Assembly: GCF_024166365.1 (NCBI RefSeq)
Contig: NC_064846.1
Location: 26,557,866 to 26,621,865, forward strand
Direction: 5' to 3'
Origin: Elephas maximus indicus
Taxonomy: Eukaryota > Chordata > Mammalia > Proboscidea > Elephantidae
Length of the DNA stretch: 64,000 nucleotides
The translations under genes were made by a program, and so were the position numbers. Positions 12,671-23,771 of the stretch are shown here, in pieces. Below the pieces are notes generated by a model that was not told the DNA's origin, searched no databases, and was given only the letters and a program-made list of their open reading frames with translations. How positions within the stretch are numbered: position 1 is the first letter of the stretch; the number at the start of each line of letters is the position of its first letter.

Positions 12671-12688
12671 AGACACTTAATTTTTTAA

Positions 12689-13116
12689 GTAAATATTTTT
12701 AATGTAAAATTTTTATTGAAGTATAACAGACATACATTAAGGAGATGCCTGGTCTTTTCTTTATGTATATCTCATTATTTTTAATAACTGCATAGTATTC
12801 TATTATATGGACGTGCAATAATTAATGAACTCTTTTGTTTGCCATTTTTTGCTTTTACAAGTGATGCTGTAGTGGACATCCTTGAATATATATCCTTGAA
12901 CACTTGTGCTAACATTTCTAGATAGAAGTAGCATTGTCGGATCAATGGTTATGTAATATGAAATGTTAAGAAATACTGAAAATTGCTCTACTAAAAGGTT
13001 TTGTCAATTGCCCCTTCTATCAACTGTATTTGAGAGGGTATAATCTTTTGAGGCACACTGTCCTTAAGAGGCTGGAGATTTTCCTATGTATAGCTGAGAA
13101 TTTAACTTTACACAGT
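12689..13116 (-). mobile_element. Ancient L1M remnant (antisense)
   Basis: GCATAGTATTCTATTATATGG and the CCTTGAACACTTGTGCTAAC context match the antisense L1M ORF2/3' region. It is the sequence into which the younger L1 at 6.9-12.7 kb inserted. Confidence 0.55.
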
Positions 13117-13465
13117 TTAAAAAAAATTTTTATTGTGCTTTAGGTGAAAGGTTACAACTCGAGTTAGTGTCTCATTAAAAAATTTATACATATATTGTTT
13201 TTCAACATTGGTTGCAATCCCTGCAATGTGACAGCACTCTCCCCCTTTGCACCCTGGGCACCCTGTGTCAGTTCGTCCAGTTTTCCTGTCCCTTTCTGCC
13301 TTCTTGTCTTGCTTTTCGGCAGGAGCTGCCCATTTGGTCCTGTATACTTGATTGAAGTAAGAAGCACATTCCTCGCGTGTGTTATTGTTTGTTTTATAGA
13401 CCTGTCTAATCTTTGTCTGAAAAGTGGGCTTTGGGAATGGCTTCAGTTCTGAGTTATGCACAGCT
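13117..13465 (-). mobile_element. L1 3' UTR fragment (antisense)
   Basis: Starts with TTTTTATTGTGCTTTAGGTG and continues through AGGAGCTGCCCATTTGG and GTTTTATAGACCTGTC, the same order as in the L1 copies nearby. Confidence 0.85.
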
Positions 13466-13498
13466 TTGTGTGTGTGTGTGTGTTTAATGATTTCACAT

Positions 13499-13668
13499 GT
13501 GCTGCTGGTGGCACAGTGGTTAAGAGCTTGTCTGCTAACCAAAAAGGTTGGCAGTTTGACTTCACCAGCCAGTCCTTGGAAACCCTATGGGGCAGTTCTA
13601 CTCTGCAACACATGGAGTTGCCATGAATTAGAATTGACTCGATGGCAACTGGTTGTTTTTTTTGGTTT
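13499..13668 (+). mobile_element. AfroSINE, short type
   Basis: Sense copy from TGGTGGCACAGTGGTTAAGA to GACTCGATGGCAACTGG and a T/G-rich tail. No clear target duplication seen. Confidence 0.88.
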
Positions 13669-13889
13669 ATTGATGCTATGGTTTAATGAGATAGTAGTCT
13701 TGGGGCTAGTGTCACAAGCATAGAACCTAAAAACCATTCCAGGTGGAGCCAGAAATCCACAGTCTAAAGATGAAGCCAAATTAGGGACCAGGTATCAGAG
13801 GCAGAAACAGAGGCTGTGTCTTCGGCAGTTCAGGTGTACTGTGATGAACACCTATGATGAAAAAGTCCAGGCAGTTTTTATTGGGTTTT
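13669..13889. other. Intergenic spacer
   Basis: Unique sequence; nothing recognised. Confidence 0.35.
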
Positions 13890-13892
13890 CTC

Positions 13893-13938
13893 TACTGTCT
13901 TAGGCTGACTTCTCTAGAGAAGCAAAACCAGTAAAGCG

Positions 13939-13978
<40 letters not shown>

Positions 13979-14460
13979 CTTTTATCAAGGAAATGGCTAA
14001 CACAGTTGTAGAGGCTGTAACATGCCAAGTCCACGGGTCAGGAAAGAGGCTTCTCCTGATTCACATAGCTGCAGGGGCTGGCGAACCCTAGTTTGGCAGG
14101 CCAGAGAGCAGGGCTGTTGCTCAAAGCCTGCGAAGATCGACAAATCCCAACATCAGCAGGCAACACAGCAGGTAGGCTGCTAGCTCAAGTCCCAAGAACC
14201 GGAGGTCAGACGAACAGGAACCAGCAGCAGGATCCAGAATGAGCAAAAGCTCCCTAAGCCCTGCTTGAACATCCACTTGATGCGGGCCGCACACCCAAGG
14301 AAACTCCCTTCAACTGATTGGCTACTCACAGCAGATCCCATTATGGGGGTGGTCACGTATCCGATCTGAACAAAAAACTGATCACAATGTTATACGACTG
14401 CTGTAACACTGAGAATCATGGCCCAGCCAAGTTGACACACAATCTTAACCATCACATCTA
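13893..14460 (+). mobile_element. Ancient interspersed repeat with internal (TA)n(GA)n
   Basis: CTTCTCTAGAGAAGCAAAACCAG, then (TA)/(GA) runs at 13939-13978, then CAACTGATTGGCTACTC and finally GGCCCAGCCAAGTTGACACA with TTAACCATCACA. This order matches a widespread mammalian repeat, probably an L1M 3' end; I am not sure of the family name. Confidence 0.5.
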
Positions 14461-14881
14461 TGTTTGTGTTTTGTGTGGTGGCATCTTAAAGGTGCTACTC
14501 AGCCTATGACAGGAGCCAGTATTCCCAGCGTAGTCTTGGAAACACAAGAGATATTTAATGAAAGAAATTCCATTTTTTCTCACCTGGTGAAATAGAGAAA
14601 TTTGGCAGCAATGTTGAGGATTCACTTGAGAACATGGTGCTAGAGAACAGACATTCAAATAGAACAAGATTACCGTCCAAGCTTTTCCCAAACTGAGGGT
14701 GGGGATGGGGGATTGGAAATGAATAAGTCAATCAGATAAGGGTTAAGCTCAGGGCTGAATTTAGAGGGCATGAAAATCCAGGGGCATATGGATGCCATGG
14801 ACTCTTCAAAGTGAAGAATGAGCTTCATTCTTCTTACCTCTCTAACCACAGTTTGTAATTTGAATAAAAGGGACAGTTACA
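14461..14881. other. Intergenic spacer
   Basis: No feature recognised. Confidence 0.35.
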
Positions 14882-14964
14882 TGTTGTTGTTAGTTGCCAT
14901 TGAGTGGATTCCAATTCATGACATCCCTATGTGTTACAGAGTAGAACTGCTTCATAGGGTTTTC
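14882..14964 (-). mobile_element. AfroSINE/RTE-type 3' fragment
   Basis: TTGTTGTTAGTTGCCATTGA followed by the GAGTAGAACTGC block: the antisense 3' part only, truncated at the L1 that follows. Confidence 0.75.
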
Positions 14965-14965
14965 T

Positions 14966-16712
14966 TTTATTTTTTAAAACATTTTATTGTAATTTAAGTG
15001 AAAGTTTACACAGCAAATTAATTTTCCATTCAATAATTCAGACATTAATTGTTCCGTGATTTTGGTTGCAATCCCCGCAATGTGTCAGCACTCTCCTCGT
15101 TTCCACTCTAGGTTCCCGTTTCCATTTGTCCAGTTTCCCTACCCCTCCCTGCCATCTCATCTCTGCTTTTGTACAAATGTGCCCCTTTGGTCACGTATAA
15201 TTTATAGTTCTTTGGAGCACATTCCTCATGGTTGTTATTGTTTATTTTATAGGTTAGTCTATTATTTGGCTGAAAGGTGGCCTCCAGGAGTGGCCTCAGT
15301 TTCAAGTTTTGATGGATGTCTTAGGAATATAGTCTCGGGGGTTCCTCCATTCTCTATCAGGCTGGTAAGTCTGGTCTTTTTTTATGAATATGAATTTTGT
15401 TTTACATTTTTCACCCATTCTAACTGAAAACTTCTATTGTGTTCCTGGTCAGAACTGTCAGTAGTGATAGCCAGACACCATCTAGTTCTTCTGGTCTCAA
15501 GGTGGAGGAGGCTGTGGTTCATGTGGGCCATTAGTCTTTTGTACCAGTTGCTTCTTTGAGTCTTTGGTTTTCTTCACTCTCCTTTGCTTCAGACAGGAAG
15601 AGAGCAATCATTGTATCTTAGATGGCTGCTCACAAGCTTTTAAGACCCCAGATGCTACTCAGCAATCTAGGATGTAGAACATTATTTTTGTAAACAATGT
15701 TATGCCAATTAATCTAGATATCCCCTGAGACTATGTTCCTTAGCCTTCAAGCCCAGTAGCTCAGTCCCACGAGGTGTTTGGTTATGTCTAAGAAGTTTCC
15801 ATGACTGTGCCCCCATGTGCTCTTTAGATTTGTGAATACACATGTACCATACGTACGACCTCCCACACCTATTTAGTATACACAGCTACCTATGTATCTA
15901 CTCACAAATTATTGTTTGTTATTAGTGTTGTCGCAGGATTTCATATGATATAGTATTTACCGTAGTTGCCTTTTATTCTTGTGTATCTCTTGGTGTCTTC
16001 CTTTGCCTTGGTCATGTTGTGCTGACTTCCCCCATATTGTGTATTGCCTTTCCCTTCACCAGAATTAACACATGTATACTATCTATTTAGTGCTTCTCCC
16101 TCCCTCCCATCCCTGGTAACCATCAAAGAATATTTCTTTCTGTTTGTAAACCTTTTCTTGACTTTCTGTAATAGTGGTCTCATACAATATTTGTCCTTTG
16201 GTGATTGACTTATTTCACTCAGTATAATGTCTCACATATTCATCATGTCGTGAGATGTTTTGAGGATTCATCATTATTCTTTATCATTGCATAGTATTCC
16301 AATATATGTATGTACCACAATTTGTTTATCTGTTCATCTGTTGATGGGCATTTAGGTTGTTTCCATCTTTTTGCTATTGTGAATAATGCTGCAGTGAACA
16401 TGGGTGGGCATATACGTACTCATAGCACAGCTCTTGTTTCTCTAGGGTATGTACCTAGGAGTGGGATTGCTGGATTGTATGGTATTTTTATTTCTAGCTT
16501 CTTAAGGAAGCACCATATCATTTTTCATAGTGGTTGCAACATTTTACATTCCCACCAGCAGCGTATAAGTGTTCCAGTCTTTCCACAACCTGTCCAACAT
16601 TTATTATTTTGTGTTTTTTGGATTAATGCCAGCCTTGTTGGAGTGAGATGGAATCTCGTGGTAGTTTTGATTTGAATTTCTCTAATGGCTAATGATCGTG
16701 AGCATTTCCTCA
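14966..16712 (-). mobile_element. L1, 3' UTR plus ORF2 end (antisense)
   Basis: Runs from the T-rich antisense 3' end through TTTTAAGACCCCAGATGCTA to the ORF2 tail (GCTAATGATCGTGAGCATTT). 5'-truncated. Subfamily slightly different from the 10-12.7 kb copy. Confidence 0.88.
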
Positions 16713-16855
16713 GCCCCATCAGCAATGTATAAGAATTCCAATCTCCCCAGCATTTGTTGTTTTTCTATATATTTTTTTTAATCAGTGCCATTTTTGCTGG
16801 GGTGAGATGGTATCTCACTGTATTTTTTATTTTCATCTCTCTAATGGCTAATGGT
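16713..16855 (-). mobile_element. Second L1 ORF2 piece overlapping the first in element coordinates
   Basis: Repeats the segment just passed (CAGCAATGTATAAGAATTCC corresponds to CAGCAGCGTATAAGTGTTCC at 16557) with different substitutions, so it belongs to another L1 copy joined by recombination or nested insertion. Confidence 0.65.
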
Positions 16856-16922
16856 GGCTGCAATGATGGGCTCAAGCCTAACAATGATTCTGAGGATAAC
16901 GAAGGACCAGACAGTGTTTTGT
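16856..16922 (+). mobile_element. RTE 3' fragment
   Basis: GGCTGCAATGATGGGCTCAA and GACCAGACAGTGTTTTGTA match the RTE 3' ORF end at 20299-20361. Only about 65 bp. Confidence 0.6.
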
Positions 16923-16924
16923 AC

Positions 16925-17207
16925 CCTGTTTTCAGTTTTGTAGCTTTATTTAACTTTTGAGATTTCTTTATCTGGGTTGGTATCTGGGTGATGCTGTCAT
17001 GTGTCTTAATATCAGCTTATTTTCTGATGTCATTGATTCTCTGTCCGAAGGACTCTCTTTAATATTTCTTGTAAAGTTGATCCGGTTTCTACAAATTCCC
17101 TTAATTTCTGTTTACTTGGCAATGTCCTGGTTTTGCCATAATATTTGAGAGACAATTTTGCTGTATATATGATTTTTGGTTGGTAATTCTATTCTTTCAG
17201 GGTTTTA
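16925..17207 (-). mobile_element. LINE-like segment
   Basis: TTTAATATTTCTTGTAAAG and ATTTGAGAGACAATTTTGCTG look like antisense LINE coding DNA, but I cannot assign the family safely. Confidence 0.4.
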
Positions 17208-17250
17208 TACATGTCATCTCCATAGGGTGTTCTTGGCTATAATCCTAATG
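17208..17250 (-). mobile_element. AfroSINE fragment, left part, split by RTE
   Basis: CCATAGGGTGTTCTTGGCTA is the antisense SINE middle. The matching right part resumes at 20429 (GAAGCAGATCACCAGGCC). The left part is ambiguous with LINE sequence; the right part is clear. Confidence 0.55.
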
Positions 17251-20200
17251 ACCACAACATGTCTGTCAATTAGTCCTACTGTGGTGACTTTTGTGTTGCT
17301 GTGATGCTGGAAGCTTTGCCACCAGTATTTCAAACACCAGCAGGGCCACCCTTGGTGGACAGGTTTCAGTGGAGCTTCCAGACTAAGACAGACTAGGAAA
17401 AAGGACCTAGCAGTCTACTGCTGAAAAATTTGGCCAGTGAAAACCTTATGAATAACAGCTGAACATTGCTTGATGTAGTGCTGGAAGATGAACCCCTCAG
17501 GTTGGAAGGGACTCAAAATATGACTGGGGAAGAGCTGCCTCCTTAAAGTATAGTTCACATTGATTAATGATGTGAATGGAGTCAAGCTTTTCGGACTTTC
17601 ATTTGCTGATGTGGCATGACTCAAAATGAGAATAAACAGCCACAAACACCCATTAATAATCGGAACATGAATGTACAAAGTATGAGTCTAGGAAAATTGG
17701 AAGTCATCAAAAATGAAATAAAGATCAATAGCCTAGGTATTAGTAAGCTGAAATGGATTGGTATTGGCCAATTTGAATTAGATAATCAAATGGTCTGCTA
17801 TGCCAGGAATGACAAATTGAAGAGGAACAGTATCACGTTCATCATCAAAAAGAACGTTTCAAGATCTATCCTGAAGTACAACGCTGTCAGTGGTAGGATA
17901 ATAGCCATACACCTACAAGGAAGACCAGTTAATACAACTATTATTCACATTAACACACCAACCACTAATATCAAAGATGAGGAAATTGAAGATTTTTACC
18001 AACTTCTGCAGTCTGAAATTGGTCAAACATGCAATCCAGATGAATTGATAATTACTGGTGATTGAAATGCAAAAGTTGGAAATGAAGAAGAGTCGGCAGT
18101 TGGAAAATATAGCTTTGGTGATAGAAACGATGCTGGAGATTGCATGATAGAATTTTGCAAGACCAACGACTTCTTCGTTGCAAATACTTTTTTTCAACAA
18201 CATAAACGGCGACTATACACGTGGACCTCACCAGGTGGAAAACACAGGAATCAAATCGACAACATCTGTGGAAAGAGATGATGGAAAAGCTCAATATCAT
18301 TAGTCAGAACAAGGCCAGGTGCCAACTGCAGAACAGACCATCAGTTGCTTATATGCAAGTTCAAGTCGAAACTGAAGAAACTTAAAACAAATCCACGAGA
18401 GCCAAAATACGACCTTGAGTATATCCCACCTGAATTTGGAGACCATCTCAAAAACAGATTTGACACATTGAACACTAATGACTGAAGACCAGGTGAGTTG
18501 TGGGAAGATGTCAAGGATATCATACGTGAAGAAAGTAAAAGATCATTAAAAAGGCAGGAAAGAAAAGACCAAAATGGATGTAAGAAGAGACTCTGAAACT
18601 TGCTGTTGAACATAGAGTAGCTAAACATAAGATTTCAAAGGGCAGCTTGAGAAGACAAAGTAAAATATTATAACGAAATGTGCAAAGACCTGGAGTTAGA
18701 AAACCAAAAGGGAGGAACATGCTTAGCATTTCTTAGGCTGAAAGAACTGAAGGAAAAATTCAAGCCTCGATTTGCAATTTCCGAGGATTCTATGGGCAAA
18801 ATACTGAATGACGCAGGAAGCATCAAAAGGAGATGAAAGGACTATACAGAGCCACTGTACCAAAAAGAATTGGTCAACCATTTCAGGAGGTAGCATATGA
18901 TCAAGAACCCATGACAGTGAGGAAACAAGTCCAAGCTACACTGAAGGCATTGGCAAAAAACAAGGCCACATGAATTGACAGAATACCAATTGAGATGTTT
19001 CAGCAAACAAATGCTGTGCCTGAGGTGCTCACTGATCTCTGCCAAGAAATTTGTAGGACAGCTACCTGGCCAACTGATTGGAAGAGATCCATATTTGTGC
19101 CCATTCCCAAGAAAGGTGATCCAACAGAATGCGGAAATTATCGGACAGTATCATTAATATCACACATAAGTAAAATTCTGCTGAAGATCATTCAGAAGTG
19201 GTTGTAGCAGTACATTGACAGGGAATTGCTAGAAGTTCAAGCCAGATTTAGAAGAGGATGTGCAACCAGGGATACCATTGCTGATGTCAGATGGATCTTG
19301 GCTGAGAGCAGAGAATAGCAGAAAAATGTTTACCTGTGTTTAATTGACTATGCAAAGGCATTCCACTGTGTGGGTCATATAAATTATGGATAACATTTCG
19401 AAGAATGGGAATTACAGAGCACTTAATTGTGCTCATGAGGAACCTGTACATAGACCAAGAGGCAGTCATTTGAACAGAGCAATGGGATACTGTGTGGTTT
19501 AAAATCAAGAAAGGTGTGGGTCAGGGTTGCATCCTTTTGCTATACTTATTCAATCTATATGCTAAGCAAATAATTCAAGAAGCTGGAATACATGAAGAAG
19601 AATGGGGTATTAGGACTGAAGGAAGACTCATTAAGAATGTTGCATTATACAGATGACACAACCTTGCTTGCTGAAAAAGTGAAGAGGACTTGAAGCACTT
19701 ACTGGTGAAGATCAAAGACCATAGCCTTCAGTATGGATTATACCTCAACATAAAGAAAACAAAAATCTGGACCAATGAGCATCATCATGATAAATGGGGA
19801 AAAGGGTGACATTGTCAAGGATTTCATTTTACTTGGATCCACAATCAACGCCCATGTTAACAGCAGTCAGGAAATCAAATGATGTATTGCATTAGGCAAG
19901 TCTGGTGCAAAAGACCTCTTTAAAGTGTTAAAAAGGAAAGATGTCACTTTGAGGATTAAGGTGGGCCTGACCCAAGCCATGATGTTTTCAATTGCCTCAT
20001 ATGCATGTGAAAGCTGGACAATGAATAAGGAAGGCCAAAGAAGAATTGACGCCTTTGAATTATGGTGTTGGCAAAGAATATTGAATATACCATGGACTGC
20101 CAAAAGAACGAACAAGCCTGTCTTGGAAGACATAGAGCCAGAGTGCTCCTTGGAAGTGAGGATGGTGAGACTTCATCTCACATACTTTGGGCATTTTATC

Positions 20201-20419
20201 AGGAAGGACCAGTCCCTGGAGAAGGACATCGTGCTTGGTAAAGTAGAGGGTCAGCGAAAAAGAGGAAGATCCTCAATGAGATGGATTGACACAGTGGCTG
20301 CAACAATGGGCTCAAACATATCAGTGACTGCGAGGATGGTGCAGGACCGGGCAGTGTTTGGTTCTGTTGTACATGGGGTCTCTATAAATCGGAACCGATG
20401 ATATGGCACCTAACAACAA
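17251..20419 (+). mobile_element. Near full-length RTE LINE
   Basis: 3169 bp, sense, flanked by ATCCTAATG (17242-17250) and ATCTTAATG (20420-20428). The frame 17616-18065 (149 codons) encodes the N-terminal AP-endonuclease and stops where the GDWNAK motif should continue (Trp codon changed to TGA at 18062). RT follows, broken by stops; the YADD site reads YTDD here. The frame 19925-20401 encodes the conserved C-terminal region. Ends CACCTAACAACAA. Inactive. Confidence 0.92.
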
Positions 20420-20475
20420 ATCTTAATGGAAGCAGATCACCAGGCCTTTTCTTCTGAGGTACCACTGGTCCCTAG
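20420..20475 (-). mobile_element. AfroSINE fragment, right part
   Basis: Begins with the target duplication and continues GAAGCAGATCACCAGGCC, TTTTCTTCTGAGG, the antisense body of the long SINE type. Confidence 0.65.
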
Positions 20476-20519
20476 AGGGGACCTTGACAGTTACATAGAT
20501 GTCATCATGACATACAGCA

Positions 20520-20731
20520 TTCATTGTGTTCTTCCTCTATGACAGACAGTTACCACATGTTATCTCTAATCCCTTCTATAACTCTGTGAAGTAGTTATCA
20601 TCTCCATTTTACCAGTGAAGAAAGAGGTTCGGAATGCATACATGACTTGGGGAAGGTTACAGAAGCTATGAAGTGGCAGAGCCAGGATTTGAACCTAAGT
20701 CTGTTTGGCTCCAAAGCTTATGTACTCTCTG

Positions 20732-20732
<1 letters not shown>
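20520..20732 (+). mobile_element. MIR SINE
   Basis: Near the 3' side GGCAGAGCCAGGATTTGAAC, upstream CATTTTACCAGTGAAGAAAG: the hallmarks of MIR, ancient mammalian. Confidence 0.75.

Positions 20733-20792
<60 letters not shown>
20733..20792 (+). repeat. (TA)30 microsatellite
   Basis: 60 bp of pure alternating TA directly after the MIR; it produces artefactual Ile/Tyr frames. Confidence 0.98.
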
Positions 20793-20796
<4 letters not shown>

Positions 20797-21128
20797 ACTA
20801 TATATACCATCCTGCCTCTTCTGTGTCAATGACAGCAACTCAGGCCTCAGAGAAACAGATATTGCTTAAGAATACCAGTTGCTCGTGTGTGGGCAGGACA
20901 TTCTGTGGTTCTTTCTTTTGTTCATTAATTCAGCCTACAAATACATGTTTATTTATAGCCAGAAAGTAGGGAGTGGAGTGCAGGTCAGGTAGGTGGGGTG
21001 GGAAGGGACATGTGTGTGGGGAATCAGGGAGAGGGAAAGGGAAAGGGAAGGGTTGTGGTGAGAGGAAATAGAGATAAAAGGAGCCATTGTGGGCTGGAAT
21101 GCAGGGTGGGGGCTGATTTCTGGTGTCT
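20793..21128. other. Intergenic spacer
   Basis: G-rich around 20970-21060 (GGGAAAGGGAAAGGGAAGGG); otherwise nothing recognised. Confidence 0.4.
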
Positions 21129-21139
21129 GTTCTTGGATG

Positions 21140-21280
21140 CTAGGCTGCTAATCAAAAGTTTGAATCCACCAGTGGCTCCTTAGAAACCCTATGGGGCACT
21201 TCTACTCTGTTCTGTATGGTTGCCATGAGTTGGATTTGACTCGACAGCAACAGGTTAGGTTTGGTTTGGTTTGGTTTCTT
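21140..21280 (+). mobile_element. AfroSINE, 5'-truncated (first of tandem pair A)
   Basis: Starts within the body (AGGCTGCTAATCAAAAG) and ends in TTTGG repeats. Preceded by GTTCTTGGATG (21129-21139) and followed by the same 11-mer (21281-21291). Confidence 0.9.
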
Positions 21281-21291
21281 GTTCTTGGATG

Positions 21292-21489
21292 TAAAAAGCC
21301 CTGGTGACGTAGTGGTTAAATTGCTTGGCTGCTAATGGAAAGGTTGGTGATTTGAACCCCCTAGCCACTTCGAGGGAGAAAGATGTAGCAGTCTCCTTTT
21401 GTAAAGATTATACCCTTGGAAACCCTATGGGGCAGTTCTACTCTGTCCTATAGGGTCGCTGTGAGTCAGAATCAACTTGAAGGCAGCGA
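21292..21489 (+). mobile_element. AfroSINE, long type (second of tandem pair A)
   Basis: AAGCCCTGGTGACGTAGTGG to CAACTTGAAGGCAGC, including the extra internal block GATGTAGCAGTCTCC typical of the long subtype. Flanked by the 11-mer at 21281-21291 and 21490-21500. Confidence 0.92.
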
Positions 21490-21500
21490 GTTCTTGGATG

Positions 21501-22312
21501 CTGTAAGAAATGGGTCTCTGGGTGGTTGCAGATGAGTGCCTCCGGAGCAACAGTAACAGGCAACACCGACACCAATACCAACTCAGTGGTGGCCCTCAGG
21601 ATCTGAGGCCCTTCAAGCAGCAGTTTACACCTACACAGCCATGAAGAGACACACAGAAACCACAGAGACAGGTATTTTTAAAACATGCACATCCGAATGT
21701 ATGCCACCATACTTGAGCTGTCTTATAAAATGGAAGGCTCTACCATGATCCTGGTGGTGTTCCTAGTGCCACCACATGACTGTAACTCCAGTCCAAAGGA
21801 GCCAGTGCTGATTTGGATGCATAAAGCCCGGAAGGTTTGTTGAAAAGAAAAGAGAAAGAAAGGGAAGGAAAGAAGAAAAAAACTCAGTTTATGGTCACAG
21901 TTTAGTTGTATGTGCACGAAGACTTCAATGATTATACGAAATGGTGTAAGTACATAGCAGGAAGTGCTATGGAATGTTTGCCCATACCAGTTTTCCTTGT
22001 TTTCGTTTTAGTGGTGAACACAAATAATAACAGATTGCAAGAAAATAAGCCTGATTTACACTGCCACTTTATCCCAGAGGGAATGTGACCCAGAGCAGGG
22101 AGGGGCTGAGCTCAGGAATGTGCCACCCTGACACATTGATTCCAGGACTCCCCTGGCCTCACCTGTATCTGAGCTATGGACAAAGTATGTTTGGGTGCCA
22201 CAGAGGCTGATATTTGATTGCTCCACAGTCAGGAGGATGGCAGCTGGGGTGGCCAGGCTCTTCCCAAGGGGGTCTGGCATATACAAGCTTGAGAGTCCAG
22301 GGGGCTGGTCAG
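21501..22312. other. Intergenic DNA with a purine tract
   Basis: Largely unique. The + strand has an AG-rich run (21838-21882). No gene recognised. Confidence 0.4.
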
Positions 22313-22532
22313 GAGGAGCTCTGGTGGGGCAGTGGTTAAGCACTTGGCTGCTAACCAAAAAGTTGACTGTTTGAACCCACCAGCCACTCCACGGGAGAAA
22401 GATGTGGTAGTCTGCTTCCATGAAGATTTACAGCCTTGGACACCCTAGGGAGGCAGTTCTACTCTGTCCTATAAAAGAAGGGTCACTATAAGTTGGAATC
22501 AACTTGACTGCCATGGGTTTGTGTTTGGTGGT
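22313..22532 (+). mobile_element. AfroSINE, long type
   Basis: GGAGCTCTGGTGGGGCAGTGG start, internal AAAGATGTGGTAGTCTGC, end CAACTTGACTGCCATGGG. A small insertion (AAAAGAAG) sits before GGTCACTATAAG. Confidence 0.88.
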
Positions 22533-22657
22533 GGGCCAAGGAAATGTCCTCTCCGTTCCACACCGAGTGTGTACATGGCTAGCGCCCTTCACAATTCAAA
22601 GGGGGTGGGTTGGAGGTCATGAATCAGACCATAAGGTTTATAAAGAATAAGCCAATG

Positions 22658-22700
22658 ATGAGTCAGAACTGACTGGATGGCATCCAACAAAAACAATAAA
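22658..22700 (+). mobile_element. RTE/SINE 3' tail remnant
   Basis: GAGTCAGAACTGACTGGATG followed by GCATCCAACAAAAACAA: only the shared 3' terminus. Confidence 0.6.
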
Positions 22701-22767
22701 TTAGTGGCATGAGTTCTAAGAAGCATTAGAAGCTTTATAAAGATATACTTTCCTTGATAAATTAATT

Positions 22768-22942
22768 GGAGCCCTGGTGGTACAATGGTTAAGAGCTATC
22801 TATGGCTGCTAACCAAAAGGTTGGCAGTTTTGAATCCACCAGCTGCTCCTTGGAAACCTTATGGGGCAGTTGTACTCTGTCCTATAGGGTTGCTATGAAT
22901 CAGGATCGACTCTGTGGCAACAGGATTGTTTTTTGTTTTTAC
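22768..22942 (+). mobile_element. AfroSINE, short type
   Basis: Complete copy with flanking AAATTAATT (22759-22767 and 22943-22951). The head has a small duplication (GAGCTATCTATGGC). Confidence 0.92.
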
Positions 22943-22951
22943 AAATTAATT

Positions 22952-23326
22952 ATAACATCTCTCTTCATTAGAGAATTACCTGATGATTTTTTAAATCCTC
23001 TTAAAATCTTGATTGAAGGGTGCCATGAAAGTGTTAAATATAATTATCATTATGTAACTCCTGGCTTCATAGCATATGGGATGCTAATACTGTAAAGGAG
23101 AAATAGTTCTTGACCATGTGTGTGATCCTTCGACTAGCATTAAAAAACTGCTTCAGGAAGAGCTTTGAGAGTATTCATTCCAAGTACCCTCACTCTAGAA
23201 AAACTTTATTAAAGATGGCAGTCTAGGTACTGTCTCCCAACAGTGTGGCAGGCAAGGAGAGGCCACCTTCAGCCTTTCTCATATTTTCCCATTCATTTGG
23301 GAGCCAAGAGCCATACTAATTGAAAC
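22952..23326. other. Intergenic spacer
   Basis: Nothing recognised. Confidence 0.35.
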
Positions 23327-23436
23327 AGACCTAACCAAACAACCCATTGCTGTCCAGTGGATTCTGACTCATGGTGACCCCATGTGTTACAGAGTAGAAC
23401 TGCTCCATAGGGTTTTCTTGGCTGTGATCTTTATGG
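23327..23436 (-). mobile_element. AfroSINE, long type, part 1 (interrupted)
   Basis: Antisense 3' half ending in TGATCTTTATGG. Continues at 23658 after the nested sense SINE. Confidence 0.85.
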
Positions 23437-23657
23437 AGGAGGAGCCCTGGTGGTACACTGGTTAAAGTGCTTGACTGCTAACCTAAAGGTCAGTTGTTAG
23501 AACCCACCAGCAGCTCCTCTGGAGAAAGATGTGGCAATCTGCTTCCGTAAAGATTTGCAGCCTTGAAAACCCTATGGGGAAGTTCTGCTCTGTCCTACAG
23601 GGTCACTATGAGTCAGAATTGATTCAACAGCAACAGATTTGGCTTGCTTTAGCGTTA
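23437..23657 (+). mobile_element. AfroSINE, long type, nested in an antisense AfroSINE
   Basis: Sense copy inserted in the older one. ATCTTTATGG occurs at 23427-23436 and 23658-23667 as the target duplication. Confidence 0.9.
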
Positions 23658-23771
23658 ATCTTTATGGGAACAGATTGCCAGGGCTTTTCTTTGAGGAGCC
23701 GTTAGGTGGGTTCGAACCACCAACCTTTAAGTTAGTAGCTGATCACAAACTGCTTGTGCCACCCAGTCTCC
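23658..23771 (-). mobile_element. AfroSINE, long type, part 2
   Basis: Resumes with the duplicated target and runs to the head (GTGCCACCCAGTCTCC), completing the interrupted copy. Confidence 0.85.

Noticed and set aside
17616-18065. A 149-codon frame as a host gene
   Set aside because: Endonuclease part of an RTE LINE, with the matching RT and C-terminal parts following in broken frames.
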